DNA of 19,674 nt from Promethearchaeota archaeon. GTDB taxonomy: Archaea; Asgardarchaeota; Lokiarchaeia; Sigynarchaeales; SOKP01. The notes beneath the pieces were generated by a model that was given only the letters and a program-made list of their open reading frames with translations, was not told where the DNA came from and searched no databases. Positions 8,277 through 15,081 of this stretch are shown piece after piece (positions within the stretch are counted from its first letter, which is position 1; every line of letters begins with the position of its first letter). The stretch is taken from the NCBI GenBank assembly GCA_030668025.1, contig DAOUUT010000029.1, positions 1-19,674 on the forward strand, given 5' to 3'. A program made the translations under genes and the position numbers.

Positions 8277-9287
8277 TTATAATTTTTTGACGATTAAATC
8301 AGCCAAACGAGTGGAATAACCCCACTCGTTATCGTACCAGCTAACAACACCGCAGAAAGTACCGCCGATTACCTTGGTCCACAAGCTAGAGAAAATAGAA
8401 CTTGCGGGATTGCCAATAATATCGGTAGTTACTATTGCATCATCGGTATATTCTAAAATTCCTTTTAGATAACCTGATGCAGCTTCTTTCATTTTAGCGT
8501 TAACATCTTCTACTGTTGTAGATTTACCCAGATTTACTTTTAAATCAACAACGCTCCCGTTTGGAGTTGGAATACGCATTGCGATACCATCCATTTTACC
8601 GTTTAATTCTGGAAACACGACACCAATTGCTTTAGCTGCACCAGTAGAAGTTGGAACTATGTTTGCCGCACAAGCTCGACCACGAATCATTTTTATGGGG
8701 TCTGCTGCTCTTGCTGTATCAACTGGTTTTTGATCACCTGTATATGAATGAACTGTAGTCATCATTCCGTTAACAATTCCGTAATTGTCCATTAATACTT
8801 TTACTACAGGTCCTAAGCAATTTGTGGTGCAAGATGCGTTCGAGATGATTTTATGCTCGTTAGTTAATTTATCGTCGTTACAACCTATTACAACGGTAAA
8901 ATCAGGATTTACAGCAGGTGCACTTATTAAAACTTTCTTAGCTCCAGCCTCTAAATGCTTTGCAGCTCCCTCTCTTTTCGTAAAAAATCCAGTGGACTCG
9001 AGAGCAATGTCAATATTATTACTAGCATGCGGTAAGTTTGCTGGGTCTCGTTCTGCAGTAACCGGAATTTCCTTTCCATTAATTACTAGAGATTTTTCTT
9101 TAGCCTCGATAGTTCCTTTAAATCGCCCAAAAACAGTATCATATTTTAAAACATAAGCCAAGTATTTTGGTTCGAATAAATCGTTAATGGATACGACTTC
9201 AATTTCGTTAGGATATTTTTCTGATAAAGCTCGGAAGAAATTTCGTCCGATTCTACCGAATCCGTTAATTGCTACCCTTTTAGCCAT
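8277..9287 (-). CDS. gap: Glyceraldehyde-3-phosphate dehydrogenase, bacterial/eukaryotic type (type I)
   Basis: Oxidises glyceraldehyde 3-phosphate to 1,3-bisphosphoglycerate with NAD in central carbon metabolism. The Rossmann motif NGFGRIGR opens the protein (residues 8-15). Asp36 in SINDLFEP favours NAD over NADP. The catalytic site SNASCTTNCL places the nucleophile at Cys153, with the activating His at about 180 (TTVHSYTGDQ). The C-terminal WYDNEWGYSTRL is the class I signature. At 336 residues it is full length. Most archaea carry the unrelated-looking type II enzyme, so a type I gene suggests past transfer from bacteria or the special history of Asgard glycolysis. The start ATG at 9287 matches the family N-terminus. 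A TATA-like stretch lies upstream at about 9373-9385. The gene stands alone, with no pgk or tpi next to it. Confidence 0.96.
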   Translation of the reverse strand: MAKRVAINGFGRIGRNFFRALSEKYPNEIEVVSINDLFEPKYLAYVLKYDTVFGRFKGTIEAKEKSLVINGKEIPVTAERDPANLPHASNNIDIALESTGFFTKREGAAKHLEAGAKKVLISAPAVNPDFTVVIGCNDDKLTNEHKIISNASCTTNCLGPVVKVLMDNYGIVNGMMTTVHSYTGDQKPVDTARAADPIKMIRGRACAANIVPTSTGAAKAIGVVFPELNGKMDGIAMRIPTPNGSVVDLKVNLGKSTTVEDVNAKMKEAASGYLKGILEYTDDAIVTTDIIGNPASSIFSSLWTKVIGGTFCGVVSWYDNEWGYSTRLADLIVKKL

Positions 9288-9370
9288 CTATTATCACTTT
9301 AAATTATTAATTCGAGTTCTTTTTAATTAAAAAGATAAGTAATTATGTGATCGTTAGTTTTTTAATTTTT

Positions 9371-9386
9371 TAGTTTTATATACATT
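9371..9386. promoter_or_regulatory. TATA-like element between gap and the M20 remnant
   Basis: A nearly symmetric TATATA core (GTTTTATATACATTC on the plus strand) lies 90 nt upstream of the gap start and about 50 nt upstream of the remnant ATG at 9428. It could serve either direction as an archaeal TBP site. Position and composition are the only evidence. Confidence 0.35.
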
Positions 9387-9427
9387 CACATCAAATATGT
9401 ATCTAATAAGAATTTGTGAGTAAAAAA

Positions 9428-9517
9428 ATGGAAAGTATTGAAAAAGCGATTATAGAAAAAATAGAAGAAATGCGGGAGGAGATAATAAATTTTCAAGCTC
9501 ATAGCTTATTCAATTAA
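9428..9517 (+). pseudogene. N-terminal remnant of an M20 peptidase gene
   Basis: The short frame from ATG 9428 to TAA 9517 encodes about 29 residues. Its first 24 (ESIEKAIIEKIEEMREEIINF) match the opening of the two intact M20 genes downstream (LEKKILDKIDSIRNEIISF and LEKLIIDKIDSMRDEIIKF) in spacing and residue type. After INFQ the similarity stops and the frame ends eight codons later. The end ATTCAATTA resembles the last codons of the intact genes (ATTCAATTATTT), which suggests an internal deletion joined the first and last codons. It lacks every metal ligand and catalytic residue, so it cannot be an active enzyme. A small expressed peptide is possible but unsupported. Confidence 0.72.
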
Positions 9518-9555
9518 ATGAAAAAAAAAAGTTTATTAAGATTATTTTTATAAAT

Positions 9556-10203
9556 CTATTTTCTATTTTTCCAGAAATACAGTCCGTGCCCAATTATCCA
9601 AAACATGAAAAAAGTAGTTGCTGTCCATACAGAAAGATAGACTACTGGATTGCGTGCTATAGGGGTATTTTCTACAATTAAAAAGCCTATGGTGAACATT
9701 GCCGAAAACAGACCTGTTATGATCCCAATAATTGCTATTGTATTAGAGTATTCAGCGTTTTTATATTCTAAATATCCTAGAAAAATGGAATTAAACGTCA
9801 GAAAACTAAAAAAGAAACTCGATGTTATCTTATGTATTTGATATGCGAGACTAATTGCTGGATCTAAAGGGAAAATTCCAATTATTATAAAACATGCTTG
9901 TGCTATAATTCCTGTAATTAAGAATAAAGTAGCCATCTTATTATTTACTTCTTGTGCCTTTAAATCTCTTGCAATGTACAGAGTGAGAAAAAACCAGAAT
10001 ATCGAACATAGTATAAACCCCGTAGAAATTGCAATTACACCTTCAGTTGGTCCGGCCGTTAAATCGCAAGGGTAATATGTAAAAATGCTAAAAGAAGGAT
10101 TGAAGGGCAAATAAAACGCTAATGATATCATCATACAGACTGCTAAAGCAAGGACGGATAAAATGGCAAAATATGCACCATTAATTTTTTCAAAAAATTC
10201 CAC
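9556..10203 (-). CDS. Six-helix membrane protein, DUF998-like
   Basis: A 215-residue integral membrane protein with about six hydrophobic segments (residues about 12-33, 55-78, 90-112, 124-146, 154-177 and 188-208) and short loops. A conserved-looking loop (YYPCDLTAGPTEG) follows the first helix, and a GIFPLDP...HKITSSFFF stretch follows the third. This arrangement recalls the DUF998 family, whose function is not known. The C-terminus is basic (YFWKNRK), fitting a cytoplasmic end. The gene runs opposite to the surrounding M20 genes and lies between two M20 remnants, so it may have been inserted into the old tandem array. A TATA-like TTTATATAC at 10291-10299 (minus-strand reading), about 90 nt upstream, could drive it. 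The ATG at 10203 is preceded by AGAGGAATGAAATCACAGTG, where AGAGG is too far away for a standard ribosome site. Confidence 0.75.
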   Translation of the reverse strand: MEFFEKINGAYFAILSVLALAVCMMISLAFYLPFNPSFSIFTYYPCDLTAGPTEGVIAISTGFILCSIFWFFLTLYIARDLKAQEVNNKMATLFLITGIIAQACFIIIGIFPLDPAISLAYQIHKITSSFFFSFLTFNSIFLGYLEYKNAEYSNTIAIIGIITGLFSAMFTIGFLIVENTPIARNPVVYLSVWTATTFFMFWIIGHGLYFWKNRK

Positions 10204-10331
10204 TGTGATTTCATTCCTCTTAAATTATAATTTAATTTTTAGTAAATAATATTTTGAATTAATATTCAATATGAACATATTTGACATTTGTATATAAATT
10301 TTATTAAAAAAAAACCCCCGACCAATGGTGT

Positions 10332-10386
10332 CCGTCACCACATCCAAATGGCACAAGTTTATATTTGTCCATAGTTTAAGTGACGG
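10332..10386. other. Two-tier GC-richer hairpin upstream of the M20 genes
   Basis: CCGTCAC at 10332-10338 pairs exactly with GTGACGG at 10380-10386. Inside, ATGG (10348-10351) pairs with CCAT (10369-10372) and ACAA (10353-10356) with TTGT (10365-10368) around an 8-nt loop, with one bulged C. The stretch is much richer in G and C than the surroundings and is preceded by a run of A and C at about 10306-10319. It overlaps no intact gene and sits between the membrane-protein gene and the M20 C-terminal scrap. It may be an RNA structure, an operator or an old mobile-element end; I cannot decide which. Confidence 0.45.
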
Positions 10387-10390
10387 TAAA

Positions 10391-10483
10391 TACAGAGGAT
10401 AAGTTTATCTCTCTTGATGATTTATTTGGTTTAATAAAAAATTTATGTTAACTGCATTCAAATATTTAAGAAGTGAAGATTAA
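10391..10483 (+). pseudogene. C-terminal remnant of an M20 peptidase gene
   Basis: Translation gives TEDKFISLDDL, then, after a frame change near 10440, LTAFKYLRSED and a TAA at 10481-10483. The intact downstream gene has AEDEFVSIDDL and LTAFNYLRSKD before its own TAA. The stop codon and the following 27 nt (TAATTAAATTATTATAAAAGG) are also nearly the same as those after the first intact gene, so this is the tail of a former tandem copy. Upstream of 10385 the match fades into the hairpin at 10332-10386. Only the last metal-ligand region is left, and even there the His (HAEDEF) is gone. Confidence 0.78.
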
Positions 10484-10510
10484 TTAAATTATTATAAAAG
10501 GCGATTAATA
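10448..10510 (+). repeat. Direct repeat, copy 1 (M20 gene end plus intergenic spacer)
   Basis: About 63 nt running from TTAACTGCATTCAA to the base before the first M20 start. It matches 11702-11763 at most positions, including the spacer TATTATAAAAGG and the ribosome site. It marks the unit boundary of a tandem gene duplication. Confidence 0.75.
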
Positions 10511-11737
10511 GTGGACGAATTGGAAAAAAAAATATTGGATAAAATAGATAGTATAAGAAATGAGATCATTTCATTTCATAAAAAAATAGTACAAATTCCT
10601 TCCGAGAATCCGCCAGGTAAGTATAAACAGATAGCACAGTTCGTTCAGAATAAATTTGAAGAGCTTGGTCTTAAAACTTTTGTAAAACGAAATAATGTAG
10701 TAGGGACGTCTCAAAATCTAACGGGACCCTCTTTGTTATTATATGGTCATATGGATACAGTTCCTGCTTATAAAGGATGGACAGAAGACCCATTTGGCGG
10801 TCATATAATTGATGGAAAAATATTTGGTCGAGGAGCTTGTGACGATAAAGCATGTGTAACTGCAGAAATTTTTGCAACTAAAGCCTTGCTTGAGTTAGGT
10901 ATTAAATTTGAGGGAAGTTTAACGTTAATTTCGGCAATAGACGAAGAGACAGGTGGGTTCAATGGCGTTAGGTACCTATTGGATAAAGGACATATTAATG
11001 GTGATGCTTGTTTATTGGGAGATGGGAGAGGGGGATTTCCCGCAGCATTCACGGGTGGGTTCATTATGGTTACATTCATGATTACGGGAAAAAAAGCTCA
11101 TACCCTTAGTTTTCCAGATATTCCAAAATACCGCAACGAGTTTTCGGGAGTAAATGCTATACAGAAGATGGTAAATGTACTAAATTTCCTAATGCAGTTA
11201 CAGGCAGAATTTCTTAATAAGGAAACAAAATACCCCAACTTTCCGGGGCACCCTTCAAAGGTTAGTACTGTTAATATCGCAAAAATTATCGGTGGTGATA
11301 AACTATCTGCTGTACCTGATAAATGCTTATTGTATTGTATCATTAATACGATTCCAGAACAAAATGTAGAAAGTATAAAGCAGAACATATTAGAATTTGT
11401 TGAGAAATCAAGGTTGTCTGATCCTGATTTAGATATCAACGTTAATTTTTCCATTTCTTTTGAACCTTTCGTATCAAATACTAATTCAAAATTCGCTAAA
11501 GCTATTAAGAATGCAATCAATATCGTATATAACGAAGATCGAGAGTTTAAATTATTCCAATCAGCAAACGATGGGCATTGGTTTCATGAAAAGGGAATTG
11601 AAACGATACTAATGGGAATTGGAACTCATGAAAATAATGTACATGCAGAGGATGAGTTTGTATCTATTGACGATTTAATTGATACAACAAAAATATTTGC
11701 TTTAACTGCATTCAATTATTTAAGAAGTAAAGATTAA
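10511..11737 (+). CDS. M20 family metallopeptidase / deacylase (ArgE/DapE/ACY1 type), copy 1
   Basis: A di-zinc amidohydrolase of the M20 family, which removes acyl or amino-acid groups from small molecules or cuts dipeptides in the cytosol. Metal-site motifs are in place: YGHMDTV (His80, Asp82), GRGACDDK (Asp111), DEETGG (catalytic Glu145, ligand Glu146), LGDGRGG for the fourth ligand and HAEDEF for the last His. The middle residues about 185-300 form the lid/dimer domain. Length 408 is normal. The start is GTG at 10511 with AAAAGGCGAT about 7 nt before it. The sister gene 26 nt downstream has ATG and AAAGGAGAT at the matching place, so this copy's start is probably weaker. The two share the N-terminal pattern and all active-site residues but differ at many other positions, so they likely have different substrates. 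Exact specificity cannot be read. Confidence 0.92.
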   Translation: MDELEKKILDKIDSIRNEIISFHKKIVQIPSENPPGKYKQIAQFVQNKFEELGLKTFVKRNNVVGTSQNLTGPSLLLYGHMDTVPAYKGWTEDPFGGHIIDGKIFGRGACDDKACVTAEIFATKALLELGIKFEGSLTLISAIDEETGGFNGVRYLLDKGHINGDACLLGDGRGGFPAAFTGGFIMVTFMITGKKAHTLSFPDIPKYRNEFSGVNAIQKMVNVLNFLMQLQAEFLNKETKYPNFPGHPSKVSTVNIAKIIGGDKLSAVPDKCLLYCIINTIPEQNVESIKQNILEFVEKSRLSDPDLDINVNFSISFEPFVSNTNSKFAKAIKNAINIVYNEDREFKLFQSANDGHWFHEKGIETILMGIGTHENNVHAEDEFVSIDDLIDTTKIFALTAFNYLRSKD

Positions 11738-11763
11738 TTAAAATATTATAAAAGGAGATAAAT
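11702..11763 (+). repeat. Direct repeat, copy 2 (M20 gene end plus intergenic spacer)
   Basis: Second copy of the 10448-10510 unit, covering the end of M20 copy 1, its TAA, the 26-nt spacer and the AAAGGAGAT ribosome site of M20 copy 2. The spacer is conserved although it does not code, which points to fairly recent duplication or to conserved translation signals. Confidence 0.75.
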
Positions 11764-12984
11764 ATGGCTGATTTAGAAAAACTAATTATAGATAAAATTG
11801 ATAGTATGAGGGATGAGATTATTAAATTTCTTCAAGAAATAGTTAGAATCCCCTCTGAAAATCCCCCTTCAAAATATAAGGATGTGGCTAAATTCGTAGA
11901 GAAAAAAATGCAAGAAATTGGTTTAAAAACATCTATAAAAAGAAATAATGTCATTGGTGAGCTTGAAAAGGGCGATGGTCCCACGTTAATTTTCAACGGG
12001 CATTTTGATACAGTTGAAGCTTTTAAAGGTTGGTCAAAGGACCCGTTTGGAGCGGAAATTGTTGGAGATAAAATCTATGGAAGAGGCGCTTCTGACGATA
12101 AATCTTCAGTGACTGCTGAAATTTTTGCCCTTCAAGCTTTACTTGAAGCAGGAGTTGATCTTAAAGGAAAATTAATAGTAACTGCTGTAGGAGATGAAGA
12201 AACTGGAGGATTAAGAGGGGCAGAATATCTTTTAAGTAATGGATTAGTCTCTGGAGATGCGTGCTTATTAGGAGACGCAGCTAATGGATATCCCTTTGGA
12301 TATTGTGGTGGAACGATGTATATCACGATAACCATCAAAGGAAAGACCGCTCACGGGCTAGCATTCCCGGACCTTCCTCCACCTTATCGTAATGAGAATT
12401 CTGGGATAAATACTATAGAACGGATGGTCAAGATTATGAATTTCTTACTTGAACTGAAAAAAGAACTGTTAGAAAAAACTACGAATTATCCCACTTCAGA
12501 CGGATGGGGTTCTAATGTAAGTAGTATTAATCTTGCGGAAATTCATGGTGGTACGAAAATCACGACGGTTCCAGATCGATGTTATCTTCATCTTAGTGTA
12601 AATACAATTCCAGAACAAGATGTTGCAAGTATAAGAAAGAGACTCCTTGATTTTGTTGAAAAAATGAAAGAGCAAGACCCAGACTTGGATATAACAGTTC
12701 AAATACCAATTATAATGGAACCGCAAGTGGTTGATGAATCTTCTGAATTTGCTAAAATTGTTCTAAAAGCAGCGGAGAAAATCCATGGTGAAAAAAGAGA
12801 ATTTAAAACTTTAATGCCTTCAACCGATGCACACTGGTTTCAAGAAAGAGGGATTCCAACTATCTTAGTAGGAGCTTCCGCAAGAGATAATAACATTCAT
12901 TCCGAAGATGAATTCGTTTATATTAAGGATTTAATGGATTTGGTGAAAATGTTTGCGTTAACAGCGTTAAATTATCTGAAATAA
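11764..12984 (+). CDS. M20 family metallopeptidase / deacylase (ArgE/DapE/ACY1 type), copy 2
   Basis: Paralogue of the gene just upstream and probably co-transcribed with it across a 26-nt gap. The active-site set is complete: NGHFDTV (His80, Asp82), GRGASDDK (Asp111), GDEETGG (catalytic and ligand Glu at 145-146), LGDAANG and HSEDEF. The lid domain holds KGKTAHGLAFPDLPPPYRNE (about 194-213), where the His takes part in substrate binding across the dimer. Differences from copy 1 cluster around LLGDAANGYPFGYCGGT and in the lid, suggesting another substrate. At 406 residues it is full length. ATG 11764 has a strong AAAGGAGAT site. The gene ends 5 nt from the end of the oppositely oriented methyltransferase gene. 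Possible relatives are acetylornithine deacetylase, succinyl-diaminopimelate desuccinylase and carnosinase-like dipeptidases. None can be chosen, and no arginine or lysine pathway gene is adjacent. Confidence 0.93.
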   Translation: MADLEKLIIDKIDSMRDEIIKFLQEIVRIPSENPPSKYKDVAKFVEKKMQEIGLKTSIKRNNVIGELEKGDGPTLIFNGHFDTVEAFKGWSKDPFGAEIVGDKIYGRGASDDKSSVTAEIFALQALLEAGVDLKGKLIVTAVGDEETGGLRGAEYLLSNGLVSGDACLLGDAANGYPFGYCGGTMYITITIKGKTAHGLAFPDLPPPYRNENSGINTIERMVKIMNFLLELKKELLEKTTNYPTSDGWGSNVSSINLAEIHGGTKITTVPDRCYLHLSVNTIPEQDVASIRKRLLDFVEKMKEQDPDLDITVQIPIIMEPQVVDESSEFAKIVLKAAEKIHGEKREFKTLMPSTDAHWFQERGIPTILVGASARDNNIHSEDEFVYIKDLMDLVKMFALTALNYLK

Positions 12985-12989
12985 CACTA

Positions 12990-13673
12990 TTATGTAATTT
13001 TTTTTATTTTTTGCATTATACAAAAAACTGATTGAAAACTTTTAGGACTGGCCTTGACCAAGTCTACCTCATTTTGATGTATCTTTAACACCTCAAGAGC
13101 GTCTGGATCGTTACTATATTTTTTAGATAATTCTTTGATTCTAATCTCAAGTGGTCTATAATATTCTTCCCACCAAGCTTCCTCTGGCAAATAAAAGTGT
13201 TCAATAATTTTATAACCACATTTAGCAACTTCATGATGTTTTTCGAAAAAGTGTTTAACTTCGTCATGAATTACCAAGAAACCCTTAGGTTTAAGTAGCC
13301 TATTCCATCCTCTTAAACTTTTTTCAACACCTAGAGTCGTTATTGAACCCTCAGCCCAAATGATATTAAAACTATTGTCTGGAAATTTAATATCTAATAT
13401 TGAGCATTTAATAGCCTTTACTCTATTGGTTAAACCTTCTTGTTCAATTTTTCTACTTAATCTGTCCAAAAGTTCTTGATCAATATCGATTCCTATTATT
13501 TCACCGTTGCATAATTTTGCTAATTCCATGGTCGGAACCCCCGAACCACAACCAATATCAAGTATGCGGGGTTTTTCCAATTCGGGAAGAATTTGAAACG
13601 CTTTTCGCGTGTACTTATTGAAACATTCTCTAAAACTATCTATTCTTAAATCAAATAAGAATTCTTTCGACAT
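12990..13673 (-). CDS. Class I SAM-dependent methyltransferase
   Basis: A 227-residue Rossmann-fold methyltransferase. Motif I is ILDIGCGSGVPTMELAK (about residues 37-53), the acidic residue after strand 2 is in IIGIDIDQELL (about 59-69), and SILDIKFPDNSFNIIWAEGSI (about 87-109) covers motifs II-III. SLRGWNRLLKPKGFLVIHDE fits the post-core helix and strand 5 of small-molecule (UbiE/type 11-like) methyltransferases. The C-terminal third (FYLPEEAWWEEYYRPLEIR) is a cap-like segment whose pattern I have seen in uncharacterised archaeal members. The substrate is unknown. It starts at the ATG at 13673 without a clear ribosome site and converges on the M20 operon with only 5 nt between the stop codons. 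Confidence 0.88.
   Translation of the reverse strand: MSKEFLFDLRIDSFRECFNKYTRKAFQILPELEKPRILDIGCGSGVPTMELAKLCNGEIIGIDIDQELLDRLSRKIEQEGLTNRVKAIKCSILDIKFPDNSFNIIWAEGSITTLGVEKSLRGWNRLLKPKGFLVIHDEVKHFFEKHHEVAKCGYKIIEHFYLPEEAWWEEYYRPLEIRIKELSKKYSNDPDALEVLKIHQNEVDLVKASPKSFQSVFCIMQKIKKIT
12998..13012 (+). terminator. Oligo-T tract after the M20 operon
   Basis: TTTTTTTTATTTTTT begins 14 nt after the stop of M20 copy 2. Archaeal RNA polymerase often ends transcription at such T-runs. The tract lies inside the last codons of the convergent methyltransferase gene (its terminal Lys codons). Confidence 0.4.
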
Positions 13674-13766
13674 TAGTTATCAACCTATTGAAATTATAAG
13701 TAATATACTCATTTAAATGTCGATGATAAAAATTAGAATCAAATTAAAATTTACGATTGCACTTAA

Positions 13767-13850
13767 TCAAGTTGTTTTACTGCTTAGTTTTTCTTTCAAA
13801 TTAGTTAACGCACCTGACCACGCTTTTTCAAAATAATCACGAGTAATATT
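13767..13850 (-). pseudogene. Possible C-terminal scrap of an SRPBCC/AHSA1-like gene
   Basis: One frame reads ITRDYFEKAWSGALTNLKEK and ends in TGA at 13767-13769. The W-x-x-A-L-x-N-L-K pattern is the usual C-terminal helix of AHSA1/SRPBCC ligand-binding proteins. Upstream the frame runs into AT-rich sequence with no start and no further similarity, so only the last helix would be left. The call rests on about 25 residues. Confidence 0.3.
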
Positions 13851-13878
13851 TTATTTTTTTTAAGAATCCAGGTGTCGA

Positions 13879-14087
13879 TCACAAAAGTTTGATTATTATT
13901 TCTCTCATCGTTGAGTCTTTTAATTCTGGAACTCGGCGTCCCATTTCTGGAAAAGATTTTAAGTACTCAATAGATTCAAAAATTCTTTCATAAAAATATT
14001 CAACATATTGAGGTGAATCTTGAGATAAATATTCGATTATTCCCTTTAAATCGATTTTAGCGGCATCAGACCTTTTATTTTAACCAT
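13879..14087 (-). pseudogene. Frameshifted and truncated ParE/RelE-type toxin
   Basis: The ATG at 14087 overlaps the end of the antitoxin gene by 13 nt, the usual arrangement of parDE/relBE pairs. It reads MVKIK and then leaves frame. The frame one base back continues SDAAKIDLKGIIEYLSQDS, then EYFYERIFESIEYLKSFPEM and GRRVPELKD, the classical ParE pattern (helix pair, then the FPxxGRRVPE turn). The expected KWSDAA junction looks like the loss of one T from AAATGG. The frame also stops early at a TGA (13879-13881) after REIIIKLL, about 25 residues short of a normal ParE, so the final strands carrying the active surface are missing. The gene is therefore probably dead. Its debris lies between the antitoxin and the SRPBCC-like scrap. 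Confidence 0.68.
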
Positions 14088-14260
14088 TTTAATGCCATCT
14101 TTTTTACATCTTCATGATCATGGATTTTTCCTTGTTTAATATCCTCTAATCCTCTTAGAATCTTTTGCTTTACATAAAGATGATACATGACATCATCAAG
14201 AGTAACATTATCCGGAAGTTCCTTGATGAATTGCATAATATTTTCTTTTTCAGTTGCCAT
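14075..14260 (-). CDS. Small antitoxin-like protein of a decayed ParDE/RelBE pair
   Basis: About 61 residues, mostly helical: ENIMQFIKELPDNVTLDDVMYHLY, a linker, then a charged C-terminal part (GLEDIKQGKIHDHEDVKKMA). The phrase LPDNVTLDDVMYHLYVKQKI is typical of short prokaryotic antitoxins that pair with ParE/RelE toxins. The C-terminal GLEDIKQGKIHDHEDVKK matches the toxin-binding tail of such proteins. Two ATG codons are possible: the one at 14275 and the one at 14260. The inner is preferred because GAGG, which overlaps the first ATG, lies about 9 nt upstream of it. The toxin frame directly downstream is broken, so this may be an orphan antitoxin, either harmless decay or protection against a related toxin elsewhere. 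The gene ends in TAA. Confidence 0.7.
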   Translation of the reverse strand: MATEKENIMQFIKELPDNVTLDDVMYHLYVKQKILRGLEDIKQGKIHDHEDVKKMALKWLK

Positions 14261-14312
14261 TATATTTTTCCTCATTATAAAAATAGTAAAAAATGAATTA
14301 ATTTTTAATATT

Positions 14313-14978
14313 TTAATAGATATATGGTATTAGTTTTTTGCTTTTCTTTTTGTAATTAGTGAATTCTTCTCCAAAAGCCTCGTAAAGAAGCCTTTCTTCT
14401 TCATCTATTCTCATTTTTAATACTATAAAATAGAAAATTGAAACGAATAAAAGCGTTATTACACTTCTAAAGACTAAACAGAATCCAATAACACCTAATA
14501 TTCCCCCAGAATACATCGGATTCCGAATATATTTATAAACCCATTCGGTACAAAGTTTGTGGTCTTCCTCCGTTATTAATTCACCTGAACCGAACTTGCC
14601 AAGCTGTACTCGTGCTACAATAGCTAAGATACCTGCAGAGAGATAAATAACAAATCCAAGATAACTAACGATAAGATTATCCCAGAATGGTAAAATCAAC
14701 GAAACCAATAGCTTATTCTCATAAAAAGCAGCAATTAAGAAGAATGGTGATAACAAAAACAGCAATAATATTAAGAAATCAAATATTTTTGAAGGATTCC
14801 TCTCTTTCGGTACAGGGCGTATCAATGCATCTGCAAGACCAATTACATGATTCGTTAACAAATATAAAACGAAAATGGATACTGTATAAATTTCTGGAAC
14901 AAGTAGAATATAGAATATGTTTTGATATGCAATCTGAAGTAATAAAGTTATTAAGATTTTTTTAATAATATCTTTCAA
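14313..14978 (-). CDS. Isoprenylcysteine carboxyl methyltransferase (ICMT/PEMT)-family membrane protein
   Basis: An integral membrane methyltransferase-like protein of about 221 residues with five or so hydrophobic segments. The signature is at the C-terminus: WVYKYIRNPMYSGGILGVIG (the RNPxY...G SAM-binding motif of the ICMT/PEMT fold), then KMRIDEEERLLYEAFGEEF (conserved EE..L...FG.EF) and YKKKSKKLIPYIY. These are the hallmark elements of Ste14-like enzymes and their many prokaryotic relatives, which methylate lipids, isoprenyl or other small groups at the membrane. The substrate here is unknown. The longest frame begins at TTG 15002, but the TTG ending at 14978 has GAGAG 6 nt upstream and begins just before the first hydrophobic segment, so it is preferred. 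The gene ends in TAA. Confidence 0.82.
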   Translation of the reverse strand: MKDIIKKILITLLLQIAYQNIFYILLVPEIYTVSIFVLYLLTNHVIGLADALIRPVPKERNPSKIFDFLILLLFLLSPFFLIAAFYENKLLVSLILPFWDNLIVSYLGFVIYLSAGILAIVARVQLGKFGSGELITEEDHKLCTEWVYKYIRNPMYSGGILGVIGFCLVFRSVITLLFVSIFYFIVLKMRIDEEERLLYEAFGEEFTNYKKKSKKLIPYIY

Positions 14979-15081
14979 ATTTATTCTCTCTTTATAACAC
15001 AATTATAATTTACTGATCTCTATAAAGAAACTTAAGAATAAAAAATATGTTGAAAATAAAAATTACTATTAATTAGGTTTA

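Noticed and set aside
8785..9156. Plus-strand frame of about 123 codons inside gap
   Set aside because: Antisense shadow; the GAPDH on the other strand is certain.
11098..11520. Minus-strand frame of about 140 codons inside M20 copy 1
   Set aside because: Antisense shadow of conserved M20 codons without start signals or recognisable domain.
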